From contig CADAIP010000017.1 of assembly GCA_902787975.1 (NCBI GenBank), forward strand, positions 62,001 through 126,000: a stretch of DNA of 64,000 nt, read 5' to 3'. Positions 18,019-28,994 of the stretch are shown one piece after another. The stretch comes from Oscillospiraceae bacterium. Lineage in GTDB: Bacteria > Bacillota > Clostridia > Saccharofermentanales > Saccharofermentanaceae. The translations under genes were made by a program, and so were the position numbers. Positions within the stretch are counted from its first letter, which is position 1. Every line of letters begins with the position of its first letter. A model generated the notes under the pieces. That model searched no databases. It was not told the DNA's origin and saw only the letters and a list, made by a program, of their open reading frames with translations.

Positions 18019-19038
18019 ATGAGACGCATAAGAAATAAAAGAGGACAGGTAAGTATTGAAGCAGCCATAGCATTTACGATAACCCTGGTATTTCTCGCAT
18101 CCGTTATCAGTTCGATAGACTATTACCGCACGGATATCCTTATGAGAAGATCGGTTGAACAGACCTGTGAGAAGATGTCGCTCCTATATCCTGTGTCTGT
18201 TCCTGCCTCGGACCTGATGTCTGCTGCGGTCAATGCTTTTCCTGATCTGGGTATCGGGGATACCAAGGGTGCGGCGGTCATATCAAAAGTGGCATCGGTC
18301 AGTCTCGGTATAGATGATGCGACAGGGCACACTCTAAAAGAGCTCATTTTGCAGGGCGTTTTCTCACATACGATGGAGGAACAGATAAGGCAGGGGTGCA
18401 TTGAGAGGAACGGCGGTTCCGATTTCTTCGTGCCTGATGACATAGAGGTCTTTTTCGAGATAAATGACCAGCACCACATTATCGAAGTCACTACGGATTA
18501 TTCCGTAGTGACATTGGCTGGGCGTAAGAGCAGGAGCATATATTCGGTTATTCCGCTATACGGCGAGCCTGTCCTTATGCTTCAGGATGAAGAACACAAG
18601 CAGCCGGATGGTGAGGAGAATAAGAACGATATCTGGTCTTTGAGTAATTTTGACAGGGGAGATGCGTTCAGGGAGCAGTACGGAGCCAATCTTCCAAAGA
18701 CTTTCCCGGTAATCGATTCTGTTGAAGGAGGGGAAGTTACGGCCATAAGGAGCATTGATCTTACTTCGCCGTACTATCAGGAAACATCTCATATACAGAA
18801 GAAAATCAGGGATGATATCAATTCAATAAGCAATTTTGAGCCCCAGTCGGCAGTGATCAACGGTCAGACATATACTGTCGACCATATTGATTCCAGACAT
18901 CTTACGGTGATAATACCCGAAAATTCAGGTGATGCCGGCAGGGAAGCTGTTGAAGAACTCAAGGGATATGCCTTTGTTCATGGTGTTATACTGGATATAT
19001 GCGAATATGGGGCCTCTGAGAGGTACACTTCGGGTTGA
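18019..19038 (+). CDS. TadE/TadG-like pseudopilin
   Basis: 339 residues, ATG 18019, 11 nt after the previous stop, with GAGG upstream. N-terminus RRIRNKRGQVSIEAAIAFTI is a classic TadE-type signal: a basic stretch, G/SxE, then a hydrophobic helix (to about residue 35). A long extracytoplasmic part with no recognised domain follows. It is the third gene of the pseudopilin-like group. An independent promoter for the next gene lies just past its stop. Confidence 0.6.
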   Translation: MRRIRNKRGQVSIEAAIAFTITLVFLASVISSIDYYRTDILMRRSVEQTCEKMSLLYPVSVPASDLMSAAVNAFPDLGIGDTKGAAVISKVASVSLGIDDATGHTLKELILQGVFSHTMEEQIRQGCIERNGGSDFFVPDDIEVFFEINDQHHIIEVTTDYSVVTLAGRKSRSIYSVIPLYGEPVLMLQDEEHKQPDGEENKNDIWSLSNFDRGDAFREQYGANLPKTFPVIDSVEGGEVTAIRSIDLTSPYYQETSHIQKKIRDDINSISNFEPQSAVINGQTYTVDHIDSRHLTVIIPENSGDAGREAVEELKGYAFVHGVILDICEYGASERYTSG

Positions 19039-19049
19039 TTCTCCCTTTA

Positions 19050-19078
19050 TTGTATTAAAATAAAGAATGCGTTATTAT
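19050..19078 (+). promoter_or_regulatory. Promoter upstream of the small membrane protein/YerC/secA genes
   Basis: TTGTAT (19050-19055), 17-bp spacer, TATTAT (19073-19078), 27 bp before the TTG start. Confidence 0.45.
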
Positions 19079-19105
19079 GTATGAGTATGTTTGGAGGTAT
19101 GAACA

Positions 19106-19339
19106 TTGAAACATGATAACAGCGTTAGACGCCCGAGTCTTGCTAATTCAAAGATTACTACAGACAAGACGGCTTCGCTTTCTATTGGGGATTCTCTGAG
19201 AAAAGCCAAGACCAATCTCATATTTACCAGATTATTTCTGGGCATTCTTGCTGTGCTCGCAATTACTGCGGTCTTTATCGCAATATACCTGGGTTATGGC
19301 AAGGTAGTTTGGGATTACATCATGAGAGTTGTAACGTGA
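19106..19339 (+). CDS. Small single-pass membrane protein, unknown function
   Basis: 77 residues from a TTG start at 19106, with GGAGG (19092-19096) at good spacing. An in-frame ATG is absent nearby; ATG 19099 in another frame gives only five codons. About 40 polar residues precede one long hydrophobic segment (about 43-68, LFLGILAVLAITAVFIAIYLGY) and a short tail. Nothing in it is recognised. It is followed 21 nt later by the YerC-like gene, and then secA, which may indicate co-expression. Confidence 0.55.
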   Translation: MKHDNSVRRPSLANSKITTDKTASLSIGDSLRKAKTNLIFTRLFLGILAVLAITAVFIAIYLGYGKVVWDYIMRVVT

Positions 19340-19360
19340 TTTCAGGTAAAGGGTATCAAG

Positions 19361-19783
19361 ATGGATGACATTAAAGACGCTCATTTTACTGAGAGCGAAA
19401 TGGAGGAACTGACCGACCTTTATAACGCTATGCTGACAATGAGAGACAGCGCAGAGATGCATAAGTTCTTTAAGGATCTTTGCTCGATCAACGAATTGCA
19501 CTCGTTTCTTCACCGTTGGCAGATCGTAAGAAGGATCGAACAGGGTAAGAGCTATGAGGAGATCATTAAAGAGATCTCGCCCGCTGAAGTAGAGACAAAT
19601 ACGCAAGCGGACTCCGGCAAGAAATCAACAGGCAGAGCGCGTGGCAAAGCCAGGTCATCGACCAAGGTAAGCTCAACGACGATCTCGAGAGTCAAGAACT
19701 GCTATGTGAATCCGGACGGCGGATACAGAACGGCATTGAACAGGCTCAAGGAAGCTGCCGAACAAAATAAAGAAGAGAATTGA
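19361..19783 (+). CDS. YerC/TrpR-like DNA-binding regulator with an inserted basic segment
   Basis: 140 residues, longer than the usual YerC of about 100. The core matches the family: FFKDLCSINELHSFLHRWQIVRRIEQGKSYEEI, then TTISRVKNCYVNPDGGYRTAL. Between the first helix of the helix-turn-helix (about residue 70) and the recognition helix (about 105) lies a 30-residue Lys/Arg/Ser/Thr-rich insert (GKKSTGRARGKARSSTKVSS). In YerC and TrpR that turn is short, so the insert is unusual. The frame is continuous, so this is not an obvious frameshift. The gene sits 12 nt before secA. Confidence 0.75.
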   Translation: MDDIKDAHFTESEMEELTDLYNAMLTMRDSAEMHKFFKDLCSINELHSFLHRWQIVRRIEQGKSYEEIIKEISPAEVETNTQADSGKKSTGRARGKARSSTKVSSTTISRVKNCYVNPDGGYRTALNRLKEAAEQNKEEN

Positions 19784-19795
19784 TGAAGGTACAAA

Positions 19796-22594
<2,799 letters not shown>

Positions 22595-22621
22595 TCAACT
22601 ACTGATTAAACAGACTTTTAG

Positions 22622-22655
22622 GGGTATCTTTTCGCGTTGAAAAGATACCCTTTTT
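22622..22655 (+). terminator. Terminator after secA
   Basis: GGGTATCTTTTC-gcgtt-GAAAAGATACCC, a perfect 12-bp stem, followed by five T. Confidence 0.93.
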
Positions 22656-22682
22656 ACTTCGCTAAAATGAAGAAGAATAGTA

Positions 22683-22688
22683 TATAAT
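22683..22688 (+). promoter_or_regulatory. -10 element directly abutting the punA start codon
   Basis: TATAAT ends 6 nt before the ATG at 22695. Normal spacing from a -10 would put transcription start at or near that A, suggesting a leaderless message. The -35 is poor. Confidence 0.45.
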
Positions 22689-22694
22689 GTTTTC

Positions 22695-23540
22695 ATGATT
22701 ACAAATATTTCTGAATTTATTAAAACAGTAGACGGCGCCGCTGAATATATCAGAGGTGTCTTGGCAGGAAAGGTGGTCCCTTCCGTCTGCATAGTACTGG
22801 GTTCAGGACTTGGTCCTTTGTCATCAATGGCTGAAGATGCCATTGAAATCTCTTATAAGGACATTCCCGGATTCCCTGTATCTACAGCACCCGGACATAA
22901 AGGATCCCTTTTGATCGGAACGCTTTCCGGAAAGCCCGTTTTCATGATGAACGGCAGATTCCACTACTACGAAGGTTATCCGATTGAGACCGTTACTTTC
23001 TATGTAAGGGTAATGGGCAGACTGGGTGTTAAGGCGCTTCTTCTGACCAACGCCTCAGGCGGAATTAATCTCGACATGAAAGTACCTGAACTCGTTGCGA
23101 TCACAGACCACCTTTCTTTTAATGCTGATCCTGTATTAAGGGGTCCCAACATCGCTGAATTCGGTACGAGATTCCCCGATCAGTGCCATGTTTACGATCC
23201 GGAACTTACAGATACCCTGGTCAATTGCGCACGCGACCTTCAGATAAGGATTAGCCGCGGTGTTTATGCATATTCCAAAGGTCCCCAGTATGAGACTCCT
23301 GCAGAGATCAGAGCATGGAGGATCCTTGGTGCTGACTGCGTTGGCATGTCCACTGTACCTGAAGCTATCGCTGCATCCCACATGGGCATCAGAGTTGCCG
23401 CAATGTCCTGCATAACCAATATGGCTGCAGGTATTACCGGTCAGGCCCTTTCAGAGCAGGAAGTTTTGGATAATGCCGCACTGGCATCCGAGAACAGCTG
23501 CGCATTGGTTAAAGAGTTTATTAAAAGAGTAAACCTCTAA
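22695..23540 (+). CDS. punA: Purine nucleoside phosphorylase
   Basis: 281 residues of the trimeric PNP type: VCIVLGSGLGPL, TAPGHKGSLLIG, NGRFHYYEGY, LTNASGGIN, GPQYETPAEIRAWR, and SCITNMAAGI. It phosphorolyses guanosine and inosine to free base and ribose-1-phosphate in purine salvage. No Shine-Dalgarno is seen before ATG 22695; the -10 hexamer ends 6 nt upstream. The family's usual N-terminal length supports this start. ahcY follows after 7 nt, an association that makes sense because adenosylhomocysteine hydrolysis yields adenosine for salvage. Confidence 0.93.
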   Translation: MITNISEFIKTVDGAAEYIRGVLAGKVVPSVCIVLGSGLGPLSSMAEDAIEISYKDIPGFPVSTAPGHKGSLLIGTLSGKPVFMMNGRFHYYEGYPIETVTFYVRVMGRLGVKALLLTNASGGINLDMKVPELVAITDHLSFNADPVLRGPNIAEFGTRFPDQCHVYDPELTDTLVNCARDLQIRISRGVYAYSKGPQYETPAEIRAWRILGADCVGMSTVPEAIAASHMGIRVAAMSCITNMAAGITGQALSEQEVLDNAALASENSCALVKEFIKRVNL

Positions 23541-23547
23541 GGAGATA

Positions 23548-24810
23548 ATGATGGGAAAATTTAATTACGAAGTAAAAGATATCAATCTTGCTAAATCAGG
23601 TCTTGAAAAAATCGAATGGGCTTACCGTAACATGCCCGTATTAAGAGCCATCGAGGCTGAACTTATTGAGAAACAGCCGTTTGCAGGTCTTAAGATTTCT
23701 GTTTCCGTTCACGTTGAAGCAAAAACAGCATGCCTTGCAAGAGCTCTCGCAAGAGGCGGCGCTGAGGTTGCACTCACAGGCTGCAACCCGTTGTCCACTC
23801 AGGATGATGTTGCAGCAGGCCTTGCTTCACTCGATATCATGAATGTTTATGCTGTTCACGGTGACGATGAAGAGCATTATTGGAACAGATTAAGAAGCGC
23901 TCTGGCTTTCAAGCCTGACATTGTAATCGATGACGGCGGCGACTTCGCTCTGCTCCTTCACTCTGAGATGCAGGATCTTGCTGCAAGCCTTAAGGGCGGA
24001 TGCGAAGAGACTACAACAGGCGTTCACAGACTCGAGATCCTTAAGGGCGAGAACAAGCTTCTTTACCCGGTGGTTGCAGTTAACGATGCAAGATGTAAGC
24101 ATCTTTTCGATAACAGATTCGGTACTGGCCAATCCGTATGGACAGCCATTATGGCTACAACAAACCTGGTAGTAGCAGGTAAGACAGTTGTCGTTGCAGG
24201 TTACGGCATGTGCGGCAGAGGCGTTGCAATGAGAGCCAAGGGCCTCGGCGCAAAGGTAATCGTCACTGAGATCGATCCCGTTAAGGCATGTGAAGCCATA
24301 ATGGAAGGCTACCAGGTAATGACTATGGATGAAGCTGCTCCGTTGGGAGACTTCTTCGTAACGGTTACAGGCTGCAAGGATGTCATCGTAGGCAGACATT
24401 TCGAGGCCATGAAGGACGGTGCAGTTTGCTGCAACGCAGGTCACTTCGACTGCGAAGTAAGTGTAGCTGAACTTAAGGAGATGTGTGTTGAGAGCACTGA
24501 ACTTCGTAACAACATCATCGGCTACAAGCTTAAGAGCGGCAAGACAGTCTGCGTAATCGCTGAAGGAAGACTCGTTAACCTCGCATCAGGCGACGGTCAC
24601 CCGGTCGAGATCATGGATATGAGCTTTGCTTTGCAGGCGCAATCTGCAATGTATATCGCCAACAACCCTGAAAGACTTCCCGTTGATGTTTACCAGACAC
24701 CTGAAGTCATCGACAACAGAGTTGCTGAGATCCTTCTTAATACAAAGGGCATCTCCATCGACAAACTCACAGCAGAGCAGGAGAAGTACATCAGTTCCTG
24801 GGATCTGTAA
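23548..24810 (+). CDS. ahcY: Adenosylhomocysteinase
   Basis: 420 residues with the S-adenosylhomocysteine hydrolase motifs: DDGGDFALLLHSEM, EETTTGVHRL, NDARCKHLFDNRFGTGQSVW, VVAGYGMCGRGVAMRAKG (NAD-binding glycine loop), CCNAGHFDCEV and LASGDGHPVEIMDMSF. It lies 7 nt after punA with AGGAG upstream; ATG 23548 and ATG 23551 are equally possible starts. The enzyme splits S-adenosylhomocysteine to homocysteine and adenosine, recycling the methyl cycle. This hydrolase replaces the Pfs/LuxS route in some bacteria. A hairpin of the second array follows 20 nt after the stop and may act as its terminator. Confidence 0.95.
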   Translation: MMGKFNYEVKDINLAKSGLEKIEWAYRNMPVLRAIEAELIEKQPFAGLKISVSVHVEAKTACLARALARGGAEVALTGCNPLSTQDDVAAGLASLDIMNVYAVHGDDEEHYWNRLRSALAFKPDIVIDDGGDFALLLHSEMQDLAASLKGGCEETTTGVHRLEILKGENKLLYPVVAVNDARCKHLFDNRFGTGQSVWTAIMATTNLVVAGKTVVVAGYGMCGRGVAMRAKGLGAKVIVTEIDPVKACEAIMEGYQVMTMDEAAPLGDFFVTVTGCKDVIVGRHFEAMKDGAVCCNAGHFDCEVSVAELKEMCVESTELRNNIIGYKLKSGKTVCVIAEGRLVNLASGDGHPVEIMDMSFALQAQSAMYIANNPERLPVDVYQTPEVIDNRVAEILLNTKGISIDKLTAEQEKYISSWDL

Positions 24811-24830
24811 TTATTAGTTAGCTGATGCGC

Positions 24831-25003
24831 ACCCACTAAACGCTTGATTTTGGCAGTTTAGTGGGTGTTTTTATTTGCCCGGATTTTTAAAATACCTACT
24901 GATCGTGAGTTTTTCGCGGTTTAGTGGGTATTCAAATGGAACGATCAGACTTTGTGCCGACATTTTTACCCACTAACAGGCCGTATTTTACGATTTAGTG
25001 GGC
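24831..25003. repeat. Hairpin array 2: three split palindromes, 63- and 74-bp steps
   Basis: Units at 24831-24866, 24894-24929 and 24968-25003, each 36 bp: a 10-bp left arm (ACCCACTAAA, ACCTACTGAT, ACCCACTAAC), 16 bp, and a right arm TTTAGTGGGT (last unit GGGC). Steps are 63 and 74 bp, near six and seven helical turns. Relative to array 1, one arm position has changed T to C with the matching A to G in the other arm, and unit 2 keeps an intermediate T-G pair. Loops again carry ATTTTG, TTTTTC or ATTTTA. The array fills the ahcY-def gap; unit 1 followed by GTTTTTATTT may also terminate ahcY. Confidence 0.88.
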
Positions 25004-25024
25004 AATCTGCAAATGCGCATAAAC

Positions 25025-25053
25025 TTGTATGCTTTTATTTAAATATTTATAAT
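25025..25053 (+). promoter_or_regulatory. Promoter for def-fmt and downstream genes
   Basis: TTGTAT (25025-25030), 17-bp spacer, TATAAT (25048-25053), 32 bp before def. Confidence 0.65.
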
Positions 25054-25085
25054 ATATTAGCGAAAAATGTGATTGGAGGCCGAAT

Positions 25086-25568
25086 ATGGCTTTAAGAAAT
25101 CTTGTTATAGAAGGCGATCCGCTCCTCCGTAAGACGAGCAGACCGGTAGATGAGATAACACCCAGGATTATCAAGCTTTTGGATGATATGGCAGACACCA
25201 TGTATTTTGAGGGAAGAGGCATCGGTATTGCTGCTCCCCAGGTTGGTGTATTAAGAAGAGTGTTCGTTATTGATGTTGGCGATGAGCACGGTCTTATCGA
25301 GTTCATCAATCCTGAGATCATTGAGACATCAGGGTCACAGACTGATCACGAAGGCTGTCTTTCCGTTCCCGGCAAGACATGCGAGGTTGAAAGACCTGAA
25401 CACGTTAAGATCAAGGCTCTTAACAGAAACGGCGAAGAATTCGAGCTTGAGGCTGAAGGACTTCTTGCAAGATGCATCTGCCACGAGAACGACCATCTTA
25501 ACGGCATTCTCTTTATCGATAAGTCAGTAGACGGCAAGGTCTACAAAGCAGGCGAGAGCGAGGAGTAA
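25086..25568 (+). CDS. def: Peptide deformylase
   Basis: 160 residues with the three family motifs: [18 protein letters not shown] and CHENDHLNG (HExxH metal site). It removes the formyl group from nascent N-terminal Met. The gene opens the block def-fmt-rsmB-rlmN-prpC-prkC-rsgA-rpe-thiN, the same order as in Bacillus subtilis. A good promoter sits in the 80 bp after the second hairpin array, and GGAGG precedes the start. fmt starts 3 nt after the stop. Confidence 0.96.
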   Translation: MALRNLVIEGDPLLRKTSRPVDEITPRIIKLLDDMADTMYFEGRGIGIAAPQVGVLRRVFVIDVGDEHGLIEFINPEIIETSGSQTDHEGCLSVPGKTCEVERPEHVKIKALNRNGEEFELEAEGLLARCICHENDHLNGILFIDKSVDGKVYKAGESEE

Positions 25569-25571
25569 TAC

Positions 25572-26528
25572 TTGGACAGGCGTGATCTTAAAGTAATATT
25601 CATGGGTACGCCTGAATTTGCAGGCACCAACCTCAAAGCCCTGATAGATGCTGGCTATAATGTACAACTGGCTTTATGCCAGCCTGATAAGCCCGTAGGA
25701 CGTAAGCATATCCTTACAGCACCTCCGGTAAAGGTTTTGGCGCAGGAGAACAATATCGAAGTTTATCAGCCTGATACACTTCGATATGATGAAGCCTTCG
25801 CAAAGCTTTCCTCTTATGAGCCAGACCTCATTGTTACTGCAGCATACGGAAAGATCCTTCCATCTAGCATTCTTGACCTTCCGAAGTACGGCTGCATAAA
25901 TTGTCACGGAAGCCTTCTTCCGGCAAGAAGAGGTGCATCACCGGTACAGCGCGCGATACTTGAAGGCGACAAGGTAACGGGAGTTACTTTCATGAAGATG
26001 GATGTCGGCATGGACACAGGCGACATCATCGACAAGGTTGAAGTTGAGATCGATCCCAATGAGCATACAGAGAGCCTCATGAACAGACTTGCTGAGGCCA
26101 GTGCGGCAAAACTTCCTGACATCATCGACAGATGGGTTGCAGGAGAGCTTAAATCCACAAAGCAGGATGAAGCTTTGGCAACTGCATGTCCGCCGATAAG
26201 ACCTGAAGAAGGCGAGTTCGACTGGACTCAGGATGCACAGGATATCCATAACAGAGTAAGAGCATTAAGTGCGTGGCCCGGTGCTTTCGTGCTTAAGGAA
26301 GATAAGAAGCTCAAGGTCCTTGATTCCGAAGTTGCAGACGAAGCAACAATTCCTGACGAACTGAAGAATTCAGAACCCGGTACTGTCGTTAAGGCAAAGG
26401 GTGAAAACCTCATCGTCAAGTGCGGCTCAGGGTTCCTCAAGATCAAAGAACTTCAGCAGCCCGGCGGTAAAAGACTTCATGCCGTTGACTGCGCCCATAA
26501 TTTTACAGTAGGAAGCCCGGTAATTTAG
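25572..26528 (+). CDS. fmt: Methionyl-tRNA formyltransferase
   Basis: 318 residues from a TTG start at 25572, with AGGAG (25561-25565) at the end of def. Motifs: VIFMGTPEFAG, CQPDKPVGRK, NCHGSLLPARRGASPVQRAI, DVGMDTGDI. It formylates initiator Met-tRNA using 10-formyl-THF, the counterpart to Def. The C-terminal tRNA-binding OB-like domain runs from about residue 205. rsmB starts 10 nt after the stop. Confidence 0.96.
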   Translation: MDRRDLKVIFMGTPEFAGTNLKALIDAGYNVQLALCQPDKPVGRKHILTAPPVKVLAQENNIEVYQPDTLRYDEAFAKLSSYEPDLIVTAAYGKILPSSILDLPKYGCINCHGSLLPARRGASPVQRAILEGDKVTGVTFMKMDVGMDTGDIIDKVEVEIDPNEHTESLMNRLAEASAAKLPDIIDRWVAGELKSTKQDEALATACPPIRPEEGEFDWTQDAQDIHNRVRALSAWPGAFVLKEDKKLKVLDSEVADEATIPDELKNSEPGTVVKAKGENLIVKCGSGFLKIKELQQPGGKRLHAVDCAHNFTVGSPVI

Positions 26529-26538
26529 GAGCAGCTTC

Positions 26539-27954
26539 ATGTCTGAAGATATCAAGTACAAGAAGAAAGAACTGCATAAGATTATTGCCGATGATAACGA
26601 GAGAGAGCTTTGTTTTCTCATGCTCTACTGGGTATATGAGGAAGATGCTTACTCAAATCTCGTAATCAAGAAAGCTGATAAGATTGCTTCAGAAGCAGGC
26701 AAGAAGATCGACTTTGCCAGGGCCATGCTTTACGGCACGCTCACATATTCTTTCACGATAGACTTCCTCATCAGACATATTACAAAAGAAGAAGTTGAGA
26801 CCATGGATCCCGTATCCAGGACGGCTATCAGAATGGCTGTATGGCAGATCCAGTTCGGGAATAACATTCCGGCTTATGCGGCTGTGGATTCAGCTGTTGA
26901 GATTACAAAAAAATACAATCACAAGGCTTCCGGCTACGTTAATGCGGTTCTCAGAAAGTTTGCAGAAAGTCCGGAAGACAAGAGAGAGCTTGAGCAGTTC
27001 AAGCCAGGTATCAGGGTAGCATTAAAGCCTGAGATCTATGGTATCTTCAAGAAGGATTTCGGCAAGCAGGCTGCATTTGAGATCGGCAAGGCACTTTTGG
27101 AACCTGCACATATCATTGTCAGATTTGATGCGCATAAAGTCGATCAGGATACAGTCATAAAGGAACTCAAAAAAGAAGGAATAACAGCGATCAAGGGAAG
27201 TTTTATACCTGATTGCGTAGAGATAACAGGCGGCCTTAACGGACTTGAGAATACTGAGTGCTTCAACAAGTACGGCATGTTCGTCCAGGGTCAGGGTGCG
27301 ATGCTCGCATCGCATATAGCTCATCCGAGAGTCGCAGACAAGATCCTTGACTGTTGTGCTGCCCCGGGCGGCAAGTCTACCCACATGGCGCAGATGTGCA
27401 GAGATGACGTAAGCATTCTTTCTGTTGACGTCAATGATACAAGACTTAAGCTCGTAAGAGATAACTGCGAGAGATTGGGTCTTACATCGATCGAGACACT
27501 TTGTGCTGATGCGTCCAACATCGATAAATACGATAAGGATTCCAAGAAGACATATGATCTCGTTCTGTGTGATGTTCCGTGCAGCGGCTTGGGGCTTTTG
27601 GGAAGAAAGCCTGACATAAGAGAGAAGTTCACTTACGATGAATTATCCGAGCTCCTTCCTTTGCAGTACTTGATCCTTGAGCATGCGTCAAAGATGGTAC
27701 GTCCCGGCGGAAAGCTCGTTTACTGTACCTGCACGATAAATTCGGATGAGAACCAGAATCAGGTAGAGAAATTTCTTGAAGAACATAAAAGATTTCACAC
27801 AGTACCGATCAATAAGTATCTGCCGGAAAACATCTATATGGATGAAGATAGGGAAGAGTCAGCTGCAAACGGCATGATCACGCTCCTTCCGCACCTCGAC
27901 GGTTGCGAAGGGTTCTTTATCTGCCGTATGGAAAGAGACAGAAAGGAAGAATGA
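26539..27954 (+). CDS. rsmB: 16S rRNA (cytosine-967-C5) methyltransferase
   Basis: 471 residues. An N-terminal NusB-like RNA-binding domain (about 1-145) precedes a Rossmann methyltransferase domain with CCAAPGGKSTHMAQ (SAM site), VLCDVPCSGLGLLGRKPDIR and YCTCTINSDENQ, whose cysteines match the Cys pair of RNA m5C methylases. It modifies the small-subunit rRNA. An ATGA overlap with rlmN indicates coupled translation. Confidence 0.93.
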   Translation: MSEDIKYKKKELHKIIADDNERELCFLMLYWVYEEDAYSNLVIKKADKIASEAGKKIDFARAMLYGTLTYSFTIDFLIRHITKEEVETMDPVSRTAIRMAVWQIQFGNNIPAYAAVDSAVEITKKYNHKASGYVNAVLRKFAESPEDKRELEQFKPGIRVALKPEIYGIFKKDFGKQAAFEIGKALLEPAHIIVRFDAHKVDQDTVIKELKKEGITAIKGSFIPDCVEITGGLNGLENTECFNKYGMFVQGQGAMLASHIAHPRVADKILDCCAAPGGKSTHMAQMCRDDVSILSVDVNDTRLKLVRDNCERLGLTSIETLCADASNIDKYDKDSKKTYDLVLCDVPCSGLGLLGRKPDIREKFTYDELSELLPLQYLILEHASKMVRPGGKLVYCTCTINSDENQNQVEKFLEEHKRFHTVPINKYLPENIYMDEDREESAANGMITLLPHLDGCEGFFICRMERDRKEE

Positions 27955-28994
27955 CCTTGAAAGATAAGTTCTGTCTTGATTTGAATCTTAATGATCTTAC
28001 CGAGTGGTGCGCGAAAAGAGACGTGCCCAAGTACAGGGCATCCCAGATATACGGCTGGCTCTCTTCAGGATGTGTATCCACCGATGACATGACCAATGTC
28101 CCCAAGAATGTAAGGGCAATGCTCGAAGAAGATTTCATTTTCGGTGGGTTCGAGATGATGGAGCACCTTGTATCCAAACTCGACGGCACTGAGAAGTTCG
28201 TATATAAGCTCTACGACGGCAACATCATTGAGACAGTTGCAATGAGATATAAGACAGGTATTTCAGTTTGCATTTCTTCACAGGCGGGATGCCGGATGGG
28301 TTGTGCTTTCTGCGCATCTGCAAAGATAGATTTCGGTAGAAATCTCTCAGCAGGAGAGCTTCTTGCACAGGTTTCCGTTACACAGAAGGAACTGGGTGAG
28401 AGAGTTCACAGTGTAGTAATAATGGGAATTGGCGAGCCTTTCGATAACTATGAGAACGTAATGCGCTTCATTAAGCTTGCAAACGATCCCGACGGCCTTA
28501 ATTTGGGCGCAAGACATATCACGCTCTCGACATGCGGACTCGTGCCGAAGATAGAAGAGTTTACAAAAGAAGGCCTTCAGGTAAACCTTGCCGTGTCACT
28601 GCATGCACCTAACGACGAGCTTAGAAAGAAACTCATGCCTGTTGCAAAGGCATATTCGATTGAGCAGCTCATGATGGCTTGCAAAGAGTACACAAAAGCA
28701 ACGAACAGAAGGATAACTTTTGAATACAGCCTTTTGGCCGGAGTCAACGATACGCCTCAGTGCGCATCAGAACTTGTAAAGCTCTTAAAGGGCGGTCTTT
28801 ATCACGTAAATCTCATTGCAATGAATAAGGTGCCCGGAACCATTTTTCAGTCGGCATCTCCCGCAAAGGTAAAGCAGTTCAGGGATATCCTTGAATCAGG
28901 CGGCATAAATGCGACTATAAGACGCGAGATGGGTTCTGATATTATGGCTGCCTGCGGACAGCTTCGAAGAGGAACCATTGAGGGAACGAGATGA
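27951..28994 (+). CDS. rlmN: Dual-specificity rRNA/tRNA adenine-C2 methyltransferase
   Basis: 347 residues from ATG 27951, which overlaps the rsmB stop. The radical-SAM triad CRMGCAFCASAK, a VVIMGIGEPFDN segment, and a C-terminal AACGQL Cys (near residue 336) match RlmN, which methylates A2503 of 23S rRNA and A37 of some tRNAs. An upstream in-frame Met at 27903 lies within rsmB and lacks a ribosome site. The stop overlaps the prpC ATG by 4 nt. Confidence 0.94.
   Translation: MTLKDKFCLDLNLNDLTEWCAKRDVPKYRASQIYGWLSSGCVSTDDMTNVPKNVRAMLEEDFIFGGFEMMEHLVSKLDGTEKFVYKLYDGNIIETVAMRYKTGISVCISSQAGCRMGCAFCASAKIDFGRNLSAGELLAQVSVTQKELGERVHSVVIMGIGEPFDNYENVMRFIKLANDPDGLNLGARHITLSTCGLVPKIEEFTKEGLQVNLAVSLHAPNDELRKKLMPVAKAYSIEQLMMACKEYTKATNRRITFEYSLLAGVNDTPQCASELVKLLKGGLYHVNLIAMNKVPGTIFQSASPAKVKQFRDILESGGINATIRREMGSDIMAACGQLRRGTIEGTR

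Noticed and set aside
23890..24444. 184-residue minus-strand ORF opposite ahcY
   Set aside because: It lies wholly within a well-conserved gene and has Cys/Ser-rich nonsense composition, typical of a shadow frame.
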